In this document: piece after piece, positions 26,094-34,415 of the stretch | Numbering within the stretch: the first letter of the stretch is position 1 | Layout of the letters: every line of letters begins with the position of its first letter | NCBI RefSeq assembly: GCF_900249755.1 | Contig: NZ_LT976853.1 | Location: forward strand, 2,737,217-2,789,655 | From: Cupriavidus taiwanensis | GTDB lineage: Bacteria > Pseudomonadota > Gammaproteobacteria > Burkholderiales > Burkholderiaceae | Length of the DNA: 52,439 bases | Direction of reading: 5' to 3' | Program-made: the position numbers and the translations under genes | Notes under the pieces: generated by a model | Told to the model about the DNA's origin: nothing | Database searches by the model: none | Seen by the model: the letters and a program-made list of their open reading frames with translations, nothing else

Positions 26094-29000
26094 TACCGCA
26101 AGCGTATCCAGTTGAGGCGGGCGCCGGCACCGTTGGCGCCGGGGTTGATCTGCGTGATGGCGCCGCTGCCGCCCACGGTCTGCTGCACCAGGTAGGGCCG
26201 CTTCTTCGCCGTCACCACCGACGGCGTGCCGGTGCCGCTCAGGCCGATGCCGCTGACGATGCCGTTGTTCAGCAGCGGGAAGGTGCTGCTGTTGGTGCTG
26301 CTGAAGAACGACTGCGCGGCCGCGCCGCCCGAGCCCATCGACACGCCCATGGTGAAGCCCGACGGCACCTCGGCATTGCACGACAGTGCCTGTGACAGCG
26401 CCGAACTGGGCGGGATGGTGGTGTTCACGATCACCATGCCGTAGGCGATCACCGGGTTGTAGATCACCTGCTCGCGCGTGGCCGACGGCAGCGGCAGCTG
26501 CCAGCCGTACTTGTTGTTGCCGCTCGCGCAGGCCGTCGAGCCCTGCCAGCACACCTTGCTGGCGCTGACCGTTCGCACCGTCACCGTGCTGCCGGCGGCG
26601 CGCCCTTCGGCGGTAATCGATTGCTGCGTCAGGTTGGCGCTGGCGAGCGGCCGCGTGGCGCTGGCCAGCGACGCATAGCGGGCCTGCGCGCCGGCCAGCG
26701 CGTTCCATGCCGCCATGTCCCAGTCCCACACGCCATACAGCCCCTGCCCGCCTGGCTCGAACACCGCTTCGCTGCCCTGGGTCTGCTCCAGCCGGCGGCC
26801 GGTGCCGAACGCCACCACCACGCGCGGCATCGCCGACGCGCCGGTGCCGGTACCGGGCACCGAGCCCACCGCCACCTTCGTGGAGATCGGCTTGCCGCCG
26901 GTCTGCATCAGCGGGCGGCTGGCGGCGCGCCAGTTGTCCGGATTGTCCGAAGTCAGGTCGAAGCGCCACAGGTTGCCGAACACGTCGCCGGCGTAGACGT
27001 AGTCGGTGATGTGGTCGCCGTCGAGATCGGCCGGCGTGACGTAGGCGATGCCGTTCTTGCTGCCGGCGCCGGCCGGGTCCTGCTGCGGGCCGTAGCCGGT
27101 GCCGAGATAGCGGAAGCTGCGCGAGCCGTCGGCCGGATCGACCAGCATGAGGAACAGGCCGGCCGAGCCGCTCTTGCTGTTAAGCCCGTTGCCAAACAGC
27201 ACCGCCCACTGGCCGTTGTGCAGGCGGCGGATCACGGGCGTGCCATAGGTGTTGCCGAGGTTGTCGCCGCACGCGGTGTCGCCGCTGCATTGCAGCGTGT
27301 TGTTCCATTCGCCGATCACCGTGGCGCTGGCCGCTGCCGGGGTATCGCTGAAGCGCTCCGGGTCGGTCACGTCGAGCGCGTAGAGCGCACCGCCGGTCGC
27401 GGTCGCGGTCTTGCTGGCGAGCGGGCCGCCGCGGTTCGCGCCCGGCCCCAGGCCGCCGACCAGCCAGGTATGCCAGGCACCGTTGTAGTAAAGGTCGCCG
27501 GTGCCGGGCGTGGCATCGACAAACAGGTTGTGCACGTATTGCGGCGAACTGTAGTCGAGCGCCGCATTGGTCGAATGGATGGTGTCGAGCACCGCGCCGG
27601 GCATGTACGCCAGCACCTCGCGGCCGTCGTTGGGCTTGCTGGCATCGTTGCCGACGAAGGCGCCGGCCGCGTTGTAGTAGCCCGAGCGGAAGCCGTGCAG
27701 CAGCCCGTCGTTGGCGCCGACATAGACCACGTTCAGGCGCTGCGCCCGGGCTTGCCGGAAGGCGTCATAGCTGCCGGCAGGCTCGGGCGGGGTGGCGCTC
27801 TTGTACAAGGCATCGGTCCAGGGCCCGCTGTAGGGCGATGACGGCGCGCCCACCCAGGCCGGGCTGGAATCGATGATGTCGCCCAGCACGCCGGTGCGCT
27901 TGCGGAACAGCCCGGCGCCGGATGCGGTCAGCTCCTTGCTGCGGTTGCCGCGCAGGTAGTCGAGGCGGTCGCCGGTCTGCGTGGCATCGCCCGCGGTCAG
28001 CCTGGCCTTGAGCGCGTCGGGCAGGTTGGCGTCCCAGCGCAGCGGGATGCCGGTGCTGCCGCTCCAGGTCAGGATCTTGCGGCTGTCCGGCGCCTGCGCC
28101 ACCACCGAGGTGCCGGTCGCCGCGCAGTTGCCGCCGGTCAGCGTGCAATGGGCGTTCCAGTTGGCCACGGTGGCGATCGACACCGAATCGGTGGCGGCAT
28201 CGTAGAGCAGGTTCTGCGCGCTCAGCTCGCCCCACCAGTTGGTCGGGTGGTAGTAGGCCAGGTACACCTGCGAGCCCGCCTCGACCCGCGCCGACTGCTG
28301 CACGTTGGTGCCGGCCGAACTGCTGGACTGCCCCACCGGCTCGGCCTTGAAGCAGGTGATTTCGTGCACGTTGCTGCCGCCGCCGGTGCCCGCCGCGAAG
28401 CCGAAGCGCAGCGACGCCGGCACCGGCCCGTTGGACTGCGTGATGTCCTGGTCGGTGATCACGGGCGTGGCGGCGCCGCCGTTGTAGCTGTAGGACATGC
28501 TCAGCAGCCCGTTCTGGGTCAGCTTGAGCGAATAGACGATGGGAATGCCCTTGGCCCGCGTCGGCCTGGACACTGCCTGCTGGTTGGCGATCTTGTCCGG
28601 CAGGTCGCTGATGCCGAGGATGCGGTAGTTGTAGGGCAGCCGCCGGCCGCTGACATCGCCGCCGTCCCGGCCCTTGCTCCAGTCCTGCACGTAGCCGCGC
28701 GCGCAGGTGTTCTGCACCGCTTGGGTGCGCTTGCTGGCGCTGAGGCTGTCGGGGTAATAAGCCGGATAGGCGGCGCGCAGGCCGGCCCAGTTGGTATCGC
28801 CCGAGCCGCGCACGCTGATGCGGTTGGCCTGGAACGCCGGGCCGGAGTCGGTGTTGTCGGCCTTGTTCGAGAAGTTGCCGTACTCGTCGATGCCGATGCC
28901 GATATAGCCGCCGGCCACGCCGTCGTACGCGGCATTGAGGTTCGAGCAGCTGTAGCCGAGGCTGCCGCCGAGCCCGCCCACGGTCGGGCTCTTGCTGCCG

Positions 29001-29467
29001 TCGGCCAGGTAGAAGCTGATGCCGTCGGCACCGGTGCCGCGCAGGTTGTCGCCGCCGTAGGTGACGGTGGAGAACGTGACCTGCAGCCCTTCCTGCATGC
29101 CGAAGGTGAACCGCGACACCACCGCCCCGGTCTGGTTGTCGCCGTTCGCGCCTTCGGCGGTGTCGCCATTGGTCAGCCGCAGCGCGCCATAGCCTACGGC
29201 GTCCGGCACGGTTCCGCTGGCGCCGCCGACCAGCTTCGAGTTGCGGTCCCGGTAGTAGGTGAAGCTCGACGTGGCGCAGCCCGGGATCGAGCCGGTGCCG
29301 TTGCCTGCGGTCAGGCAGGCGCCATTCAGCGCCACCCAGTCATAGGAGGACGAAGCCCCGTTCAGGTTGTCCTGGATCACCAGCGCATGCGCCGGCCCGG
29401 CCAGGACTGCGTTGACGGCGGCGCTGACGGCGGCGGCGATGCCGGCGAGGCGTGGAGGTTGGCTCAT
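26093..29467 (-). CDS. pilY1: PilY1-type pilus-tip adhesin with lectin-like N-terminal domain
   Basis: About 1124 residues. After a signal peptide (ending AGPAHA) comes a beta-rich region, about residues 30-250, that resembles an L-type (legume) lectin domain: GADGISFYLADG, GGLGGSLGYS and GGYIGIGIDEYGNFS. The C-terminal half is the PilY1/PilC beta-propeller (VVYVGANDGLLHGF, YALDVTDPE). A calcium loop, DLDGDHITDYVYAGD, starts at Asp814 and has Asp at loop positions 1, 3, 5 and 9. In Pseudomonas this type of loop controls pilus extension and retraction. The pilX stop and this ATG overlap as TGATG; a GTG one codon earlier is also possible. Confidence 0.93.
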   Translation of the reverse strand: MSQPPRLAGIAAAVSAAVNAVLAGPAHALVIQDNLNGASSSYDWVALNGACLTAGNGTGSIPGCATSSFTYYRDRNSKLVGGASGTVPDAVGYGALRLTNGDTAEGANGDNQTGAVVSRFTFGMQEGLQVTFSTVTYGGDNLRGTGADGISFYLADGSKSPTVGGLGGSLGYSCSNLNAAYDGVAGGYIGIGIDEYGNFSNKADNTDSGPAFQANRISVRGSGDTNWAGLRAAYPAYYPDSLSASKRTQAVQNTCARGYVQDWSKGRDGGDVSGRRLPYNYRILGISDLPDKIANQQAVSRPTRAKGIPIVYSLKLTQNGLLSMSYSYNGGAATPVITDQDITQSNGPVPASLRFGFAAGTGGGSNVHEITCFKAEPVGQSSSSAGTNVQQSARVEAGSQVYLAYYHPTNWWGELSAQNLLYDAATDSVSIATVANWNAHCTLTGGNCAATGTSVVAQAPDSRKILTWSGSTGIPLRWDANLPDALKARLTAGDATQTGDRLDYLRGNRSKELTASGAGLFRKRTGVLGDIIDSSPAWVGAPSSPYSGPWTDALYKSATPPEPAGSYDAFRQARAQRLNVVYVGANDGLLHGFRSGYYNAAGAFVGNDASKPNDGREVLAYMPGAVLDTIHSTNAALDYSSPQYVHNLFVDATPGTGDLYYNGAWHTWLVGGLGPGANRGGPLASKTATATGGALYALDVTDPERFSDTPAAASATVIGEWNNTLQCSGDTACGDNLGNTYGTPVIRRLHNGQWAVLFGNGLNSKSGSAGLFLMLVDPADGSRSFRYLGTGYGPQQDPAGAGSKNGIAYVTPADLDGDHITDYVYAGDVFGNLWRFDLTSDNPDNWRAASRPLMQTGGKPISTKVAVGSVPGTGTGASAMPRVVVAFGTGRRLEQTQGSEAVFEPGGQGLYGVWDWDMAAWNALAGAQARYASLASATRPLASANLTQQSITAEGRAAGSTVTVRTVSASKVCWQGSTACASGNNKYGWQLPLPSATREQVIYNPVIAYGMVIVNTTIPPSSALSQALSCNAEVPSGFTMGVSMGSGGAAAQSFFSSTNSSTFPLLNNGIVSGIGLSGTGTPSVVTAKKRPYLVQQTVGGSGAITQINPGANGAGARLNWIRLR

Positions 29468-30084
29468 CACTCTTTCCCGAGGTCTTTGGTACCCGCGCCA
29501 AGCTGGTAGGTGCTCTGCACCACCGCGGCGGTGCCGTCGCTGCCGCCGTAGCCGGCGCCGGTCACGCGGAACAGCATCGACAGGCCATCCGGCGACAGGC
29601 CCAGGTAGTGGATATAGAGGCTGGGCGCGCGCGTGTAGCGGATGTCATTACCGTTCACGCCGACCGGGCGGTCGGCGCCGGCCAGCGTCATCGACGGCGG
29701 CAGGTAGTCGGCCCGGGCCGGCGTCCACGGCAGGTTGACCGGGTCTGCCAGCGCGTTGGCGCAGACCTGCAGGTTGGCCGGATCGTTGGCGTCGATCACC
29801 GCGTTGCAGGCGGCGCCGGCCGAGCCGTTGCCCTGCCCCAGCCACCATTCGCCGTACTGCAGCGCGCCCTGCGCGGCCTCGAACGCGCGCTGCTTCTCGC
29901 GCGTGTTGCCGGCGATCTTCTCCTGCAGGCCGAAGCCGCGGAACATGGTCACCGACAGCAGCGACAGGATCAGCAGGAACAGCAGGCCGATGATCAGGAC
30001 ATAGCCGCGCGGCGCGCTAGAGCAGGCACTCGGGCAGGCGCGCAAGCAAACGCGGGCACGGGAACGGGGCATGGCGCGTGTCAT
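29467..30084 (-). CDS. pilX: Type IV pilus assembly protein PilX, leftward cluster
   Basis: A protein of about 205 residues. It lacks a classical FTLIE cleavage motif, as PilX proteins do, and has RGYVLIIGLLFLLILSLLSV as its membrane segment near residues 26-45, followed by EKIAGNTREKQRAFEAAQGALQ, the strongly conserved PilX block. It is a minor pilin of the tip complex that works with PilY1. The ATG at 30084 overlaps the pilW stop (ATGA). Confidence 0.9.
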   Translation of the reverse strand: MTRAMPRSRARVCLRACPSACSSAPRGYVLIIGLLFLLILSLLSVTMFRGFGLQEKIAGNTREKQRAFEAAQGALQYGEWWLGQGNGSAGAACNAVIDANDPANLQVCANALADPVNLPWTPARADYLPPSMTLAGADRPVGVNGNDIRYTRAPSLYIHYLGLSPDGLSMLFRVTGAGYGGSDGTAAVVQSTYQLGAGTKDLGKE

Positions 30085-30824
30085 GGGCGGTTCATCAGGC
30101 TGATGGTCTGGGTCCAGCCGATGGTGGCCGGCTGGCCGGGCTGGCCGGCGAAGGGATTGACAAAGGTCAGCGTCACGCGCGCGGTGCGCACCTGCCCCCA
30201 CAGTGCGCCGGCGCTGACCGCGCTGGCGCTCAGGTAGCTGTCGACATTGCCGCCATTGCCGGTATCGGTGCCGTAGCGCACCCGCAGCGCCGTGATGCCG
30301 CCGGCCAGCGGCACCGCCGCGCCGCCGTTGACCGCGCAGGTCAGCTCGTTGGCGGCATTGACGGCAAAGGTATTGAGGTAGGCCGCATTGGCGCCCGAGC
30401 TATTGGCCGCGCCCTGGCAGTTCATGATGCCGTCGCCGCTGGCGGTGACAAAGCGCGCCGTCAGCGTATCGCTCGCACCGTCGGCGCCGGATTGCCCGAC
30501 GATCGCCTGCCCCGCGGCGAAATCGCCAAAGGCGTTGCCGGCCAGCGCCGGCAGCGCGTCCGCCGCCACCTGGTTCAGCGGATCGGGGAAATAGCCGGCC
30601 GACTGCACCGTGTTGGCCAGCATCGTCATCACCAGCCGCTCGCTGTCCTGCAGCGCGGCCAGGCGCTCCTGGTCGCGCACGGTGCCGCGCAGGTTGAGGA
30701 ATACCGTCATCAGCGCCGCCAGCATGAACAGCGCGATCACCATGGCCACCAGCACCTCGACCAGCGAGACCCCGGCCTGCCTGCGGCAAGGGCTGCCGCG
30801 CGAAATCCGGAACGTGGCGCTCAT
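30081..30824 (-). CDS. pilW: Type IV pilus assembly protein PilW, leftward cluster
   Basis: A 247-residue minor pilin. The leader is cut after Gly18 (CRRQAG before VSLVEVLVAMVIALFMLAAL); Val at +1 in place of Phe is unusual but tolerated in minor pilins, and Glu+5 is present. LQDSERLVMTMLANTVQSAGYF is the conserved PilW block after the helix. The gene overlaps both neighbours by four bases (ATGA), so the operon is a chain of coupled genes. Confidence 0.92.
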   Translation of the reverse strand: MSATFRISRGSPCRRQAGVSLVEVLVAMVIALFMLAALMTVFLNLRGTVRDQERLAALQDSERLVMTMLANTVQSAGYFPDPLNQVAADALPALAGNAFGDFAAGQAIVGQSGADGASDTLTARFVTASGDGIMNCQGAANSSGANAAYLNTFAVNAANELTCAVNGGAAVPLAGGITALRVRYGTDTGNGGNVDSYLSASAVSAGALWGQVRTARVTLTFVNPFAGQPGQPATIGWTQTISLMNRP

Positions 30825-31375
30825 GGCTGGACGTGCAGCGTCAGGCTTTGCGTGGCGGCCATGGCCGAGGTCTGCGCCGCGGTGGTCTGGTTGTAGGCCA
30901 CGTAGTGCTCGCTCCAGGTGGTGGTCAGGCTGCAGCGGATCGGGCGGCTGATGTCGTTGCTGCAGGTGACCGTGGCCGCGTAGGTGGGAAAGTGCGCCGC
31001 CATGTCGGCCGCCCAGTGCTGCACGTCGTAGGCGGCCATCTGGATCGGCGTGCAGGCCACGCTGGCGCAGTCCGGCGCCTCGGTGCCGAGCGCGCCGGTG
31101 CTGTCGGTCACGGTGGCGCCGGACAGCGTGAACGTGGTCGGCGCCGTGCCCGCCGCCCAGAAGCCGCGGTTGCCGTGCATCGCCGCGGCCAGGCTTTCGA
31201 GCTGCAGCGCCACCAGCGAACGTCCGCGCGCGATCTGCGTATTGGCCAGCGCCGCCGCCTGCATCTTGGCCAGGCCGAGCAGCCCCACCGAGGTAATGAC
31301 CAGCGTGATCAGCACCTCGATCAGCGAGAATCCCAGCGCCATGCGGCGCATGCGCAAGTCTTGCCGACGGGTCAT
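30821..31375 (-). CDS. pilV: Type IV pilus modification/minor pilin PilV, leftward cluster
   Basis: A 184-residue minor pilin, cut after Gly15 (MRRMALG before FSLIEVLITLVITSVGLLGL), with KMQAAALANTQIARGRSLVAL following, as is typical of PilV. Several Cys lie in the C-terminal half (APDCASVACTP, VTCSND, IRCSL). The ATG at 31375 overlaps the fimT stop (ATGA); another ATG two codons upstream (MPM) is possible. It is part of the tip complex that primes pilus assembly. Confidence 0.92.
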   Translation of the reverse strand: MTRRQDLRMRRMALGFSLIEVLITLVITSVGLLGLAKMQAAALANTQIARGRSLVALQLESLAAAMHGNRGFWAAGTAPTTFTLSGATVTDSTGALGTEAPDCASVACTPIQMAAYDVQHWAADMAAHFPTYAATVTCSNDISRPIRCSLTTTWSEHYVAYNQTTAAQTSAMAATQSLTLHVQP

Positions 31376-32076
31376 TGGCATGCACCCTCTCCCGCGCGCT
31401 GGATGGTCTGCCGGCCCGCAATGTTGATGGCAATGCAGCGCGTGGCTTCGGCCGCCACCGGGCTGGTGTGCAAGGTCATGGTCAGCGCGCCGCCGGGCAG
31501 CACGGCGAAGCCATCGCGGTTGTAGGTCAGGAAGGCCGCGCCGGCGGGCGTGGTGAAGGTGTCGGTGGCGGACCAGCCGGCGCGGTAGTGCAGCACCTCG
31601 TCGGCCGGCGCCGCTGCGTCCACCGTTCCCGACGCATTGCGGTCGACGAACGCGATCCAGCCGCGCGCCCAGTTGCCGGCCCCCAGGCACGCGCTGCCGT
31701 TGGCGGACGGGCACACGCTGACCGGCAGGCCGCGCTTGATGGCCTCGCTGCGCGCGAGCTGCAGGGTGCCGACCATCGACTGGATCTCGCTGTCGACGCG
31801 GCTGTTGCGCAGCAGCGCGATGAACGAAGGCGTGCCGATCGCGGCGAGGATCGCCACCATCACCACCACCGCCATCAGCTCGACCAGCGTCAGCCCGCGG
31901 CAGCGCCGGCGCCATGCCCGCGGGCCGGCGCCATCGCCACTGCGGTAGCCGTGCAGCTTGCCGCGAATGCCGCTGCCGCTGCCGGCCACGCGCACACGCA
32001 TGCCCCGGCCGGGCATGGCGACATCGTGGTGGAGGCGGGGAGGCGCGGTATCGCGAAGGCGAACCGTCGCCGGCAT
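31372..32076 (-). CDS. fimT: Minor pilin FimT/GspH, leftward cluster
   Basis: Up to 234 residues. The pilin segment is RRRCRG before LTLVELMAVVVMVAILAAIG, followed by TPSFIALLRNSRVDSEIQSM and LQLARSEAIKRGLPVSVCPS, the FimT/GspH signature. The leader before the cleavage Gly would be 61 residues from this ATG, much longer than usual, so the real start may be the internal Met21 or Met26; none has a clear Shine-Dalgarno sequence. It is the first gene of the leftward minor-pilin operon. FimT proteins in some bacteria bind DNA during uptake. Confidence 0.88.
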   Translation of the reverse strand: MPATVRLRDTAPPRLHHDVAMPGRGMRVRVAGSGSGIRGKLHGYRSGDGAGPRAWRRRCRGLTLVELMAVVVMVAILAAIGTPSFIALLRNSRVDSEIQSMVGTLQLARSEAIKRGLPVSVCPSANGSACLGAGNWARGWIAFVDRNASGTVDAAAPADEVLHYRAGWSATDTFTTPAGAAFLTYNRDGFAVLPGGALTMTLHTSPVAAEATRCIAINIAGRQTIQRAGEGACQ

Positions 32077-32521
32077 GTCAGCGCGCGGGCAGAGGTGCCG
32101 CCGCCGATGGACAAGGAACTGCCAGGATGACCCGATGCATGTTGACCCCCGATAAATGGCTTTTGTTATCTAGGCAAGGCACTCCGCTCTGACGGCGGAA
32201 AGGCCAGCCCGCACCCGAAATTCTTGTTTTATGCCTCGCTGCCGGCCGAGATGCGGGCAGCGGGATGCCGCGAATAGCGGAATCGTTACGACTTTGCAAC
32301 ACCCGCGATAGTGGGGAATTTGATAATTCCTGTCAATTGCAGCGCGCGTCGGGCGGGCGGCAAGGCGTTGGGCCGCCGCAACTGGCCGGAGCAAGCGTGA
32401 CGAGCCGGCGCGCCAAGCCCGGCTTAACACAATGGTGCGGATCGCCCTGCTTTACGTTTGGGCACGTTCGCGGCCGCTGCGGCTGGCTAATCTTGGCCCA
32501 TCGCCTGCCGTCGCCCGTGCC
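32077..32521. other. Divergent intergenic region between the two minor-pilin operons
   Basis: A 445-base region with no convincing gene. It has a relatively AT-rich core around 32270-32340 with promoter-like hexamers. Leftward, TTGACA (32336-32331), a 17-base spacer and CACTAT (32313-32308) make a candidate promoter for fimT with a leader of about 220 nt. I found no good rightward promoter and no sigma-54 element (GG/GC at -24/-12). Confidence 0.6.
32308..32336 (-). promoter_or_regulatory. Candidate promoter of the leftward minor-pilin operon
   Basis: A perfect -35 TTGACA with a 17-base spacer to a weak -10 CACTAT on the minus strand. The long leader it implies leaves room for post-transcriptional control. 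Confidence 0.4.
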
Positions 32522-32845
32522 ATGCCCGCATCCGCAACCCGCCGCCGAACGCTGCCGCCAGCCTGCCCGCAACCCGGCCTCCAGCGCGCTTACGCCCTGG
32601 TCGAGGCGCTTGGCGCCTTGTCGATCGTACTGGCCGGCCTGCTGCCGATGACCGCGGTCGGCACCAACGGCCTCGGCTGGCTGCGCCAGCTGGAGCGCCT
32701 GGCGCAAGCCACCCGCAGCGCGGCCGACGATGCCGAACTGGGCCGCTGTGCGTCAGCCCCGTTGCCGATGCCGCGCGTCGTCTTCGTGCCGATGCCGGAT
32801 ACCGGCGGCTGCCTGTCCGGCGGGGCAACATGGGTGGGCCCGTGA
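32522..32845 (+). CDS. Short PilV-like pseudopilin, rightward cluster
   Basis: About 107 residues, well short of typical PilV. The hydrophobic N-terminal helix YALVEALGALSIVLAGLLPM follows a basic leader, and Glu is at +5, but the usual Gly at -1 is replaced by Ala (LQRA before YALVE). The rest is short and Cys-containing (LGRCASAP, GGCLSG). Its stop overlaps the GTG start of the next gene (GTGA), so it is part of the coupled operon. It may be a degenerate minor pilin or a reduced tip component. Confidence 0.7.
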   Translation: MPASATRRRTLPPACPQPGLQRAYALVEALGALSIVLAGLLPMTAVGTNGLGWLRQLERLAQATRSAADDAELGRCASAPLPMPRVVFVPMPDTGGCLSGGATWVGP

Positions 32846-33795
32846 ACACGCGGACCTCGCGCGCCAGGCCACGCGGCTTCTCGCTGGTCGAGCTGATGGT
32901 CGGCATGACGCTGGGCCTGATCGCCGCCGCGGCCGCCGGCGCCGCCTTCCTGGCCGCGCACGCGGCTTATCTTGCCGCTACCGACCGCGTGCTGATCGAG
33001 GAGCGCGGCCAGCGCGCGCTGGCCATCGTCGCCGCGCTGCTGCGCCAGTCAGGCTGGCCGGGCGAGCCTTCGCCTGGCAGCAACGGCGCTGGCCTGCCCG
33101 TGGTCAGCGGCGCCGACAATTGCGGGCAACCCGCCATGGCCGCCGTGCCTGCCTGCGCCAAAGCTGCCGTCGGCCAGAGCGACGCGCTGCTGCTCCGCTT
33201 CAGCGGCAGCGGCCTGCCTTCCGCGCCGGCGCAGCCGGACGACACCATGACCGATTGCAGCGGCTACCCGGTCGCGGCCCGCTTGGCGGGGGTGGCGGGG
33301 GCGGCGGGGGCGGCGGGCGCCGAGCCAACCGCCGGCCATGTCGCGGAGAACCTGCTCTATGTCGCGGCTGGCGCCGATGGCGTGCCGCAACTGCTGTGCC
33401 GTTACCCGTCCCGCCGCAACGGCCTGATCGACGGCAGCGGCTGGACCTCGGGCGCGCTGGTGCGCGGGGTGGAATCGCTGCAAGTGCGCTATGGGCTGGA
33501 CCTGGACCAGGATGGCTGGCCCGAACGCTTCGAGCCGGCCTCGGCCATCCCCGCGCTGGGCGTAGACGCCTGGCAACGCGTGGTGGCCGTCCAAGTTGCC
33601 ATCGCCGTGCGCGGCGACCGGCCGGGTTCGGCCACGCCGGTTCGCGGCAGCGGCGCCGACCCGCTGGCGCCGGCGGGCACCGCAGCGGGAGACCTGCCGC
33701 CCGCTGCGGCGGCGCAGTCCGGCACGGCGCGCCGCGTGTTCGCCGCCACGGTACGGCTGCGCAATGCGCCCCGCTGCGAGGAGACGCTGTGCTAG
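32842..33795 (+). CDS. pilW: Type IV pilus assembly protein PilW, rightward cluster
   Basis: A 317-residue minor pilin if read from the GTG at 32842. This gives a 12-residue leader cut after Gly12 (ARPRG before FSLVELMVGMTLGLIAAAAA) and a GTGA overlap like the other junctions; an ATG at 32830 is an alternative. RGQRALAIVAALLRQSGWPGE is the PilW-type block. An Ala/Gly run (GVAGAAGAAGAE) near residue 155 comes from a short GGC/GGG-rich DNA repeat at 33288-33318. It is longer than the leftward PilW and only distantly similar to it. Confidence 0.86.
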   Translation: MNTRTSRARPRGFSLVELMVGMTLGLIAAAAAGAAFLAAHAAYLAATDRVLIEERGQRALAIVAALLRQSGWPGEPSPGSNGAGLPVVSGADNCGQPAMAAVPACAKAAVGQSDALLLRFSGSGLPSAPAQPDDTMTDCSGYPVAARLAGVAGAAGAAGAEPTAGHVAENLLYVAAGADGVPQLLCRYPSRRNGLIDGSGWTSGALVRGVESLQVRYGLDLDQDGWPERFEPASAIPALGVDAWQRVVAVQVAIAVRGDRPGSATPVRGSGADPLAPAGTAAGDLPPAAAAQSGTARRVFAATVRLRNAPRCEETLC

Positions 33796-34415
33796 CGCGC
33801 CGCCCGCAACCACACCCGCGCCAGGCCGGCGCCGTCACGCTGCTGCTGTGCGGCACCATGCTGCTGATGGTGGTGCTGATCGCGGCCGCGACGCTGCATA
33901 TGCTGCTGTCCGGCCGGCAGCTTGCCGTCATGCAGCGCGAGCGCGAACTCGCCTTCCGTGCCGCCGAGGCGGCGCTGCGCGATGGCGAGGGCGAACTGCT
34001 CGCCGCGGCTTCATCGCCCGACACGCAGGACCGCCTGGGCCAGTGGCCGGCGCCGGGCGGGTGCGGCAGCGGCCGGCAGGCTGGCATCTGCCGGCCAGCG
34101 GTGGCCGGGCCGCCGGTGTGGCTGCCATGGCTGCAGGCCGATGCCGACGTCGGCGCCATCGGCGTGCCGCTGGGGCGCTTTACCGGCACCACCCTGCCCG
34201 CCCTGCCCGCCCTGCCCGCGCTGCTGGCTGACACCGCCGCAACGCAGGAGCCGCCGCGCTATATCGCGGAAATCCTGGAAGAAGCGCCTGCCGGCTACAG
34301 CGTGCCGGACCCCGCCATGGCCACGGCCCCGGCGCCGCGAATCCGCGTGACCGCCATCGGCTTCGGCCGCACCCACGCCGTGCGCGCCTTATTGCAAAGC
34401 GTGATCCAGCCATGA
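33789..34415 (+). CDS. pilX: Type IV pilus assembly protein PilX, rightward cluster
   Basis: A 208-residue protein starting at GTG 33789 with GAGGAG just upstream. The membrane segment AVTLLLCGTMLLMVVLIAAA (16-35) is followed by RERELAFRAAEAALRDGEGEL, the PilX hallmark. A triple repeat of CTGCCCGCC around 34196-34220 encodes LPALPALPALL. It overlaps pilW by seven bases and the following pilY1-like gene by four. The frame continues far upstream through pilW, but that part is a shadow. Confidence 0.84.
   Translation: MLARRPQPHPRQAGAVTLLLCGTMLLMVVLIAAATLHMLLSGRQLAVMQRERELAFRAAEAALRDGEGELLAAASSPDTQDRLGQWPAPGGCGSGRQAGICRPAVAGPPVWLPWLQADADVGAIGVPLGRFTGTTLPALPALPALLADTAATQEPPRYIAEILEEAPAGYSVPDPAMATAPAPRIRVTAIGFGRTHAVRALLQSVIQP

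Noticed and set aside
32077..32521. Sigma-54 promoter for the pilin operons
   Set aside because: No TGGCAC-N5-TTGC element with GG and GC at the right spacing on either strand.
32730..34415. A 561-residue rightward frame spanning pilW and pilX
   Set aside because: Only the last 208 codons (pilX) show protein-like content; the earlier part is a shadow of pilW in another frame.
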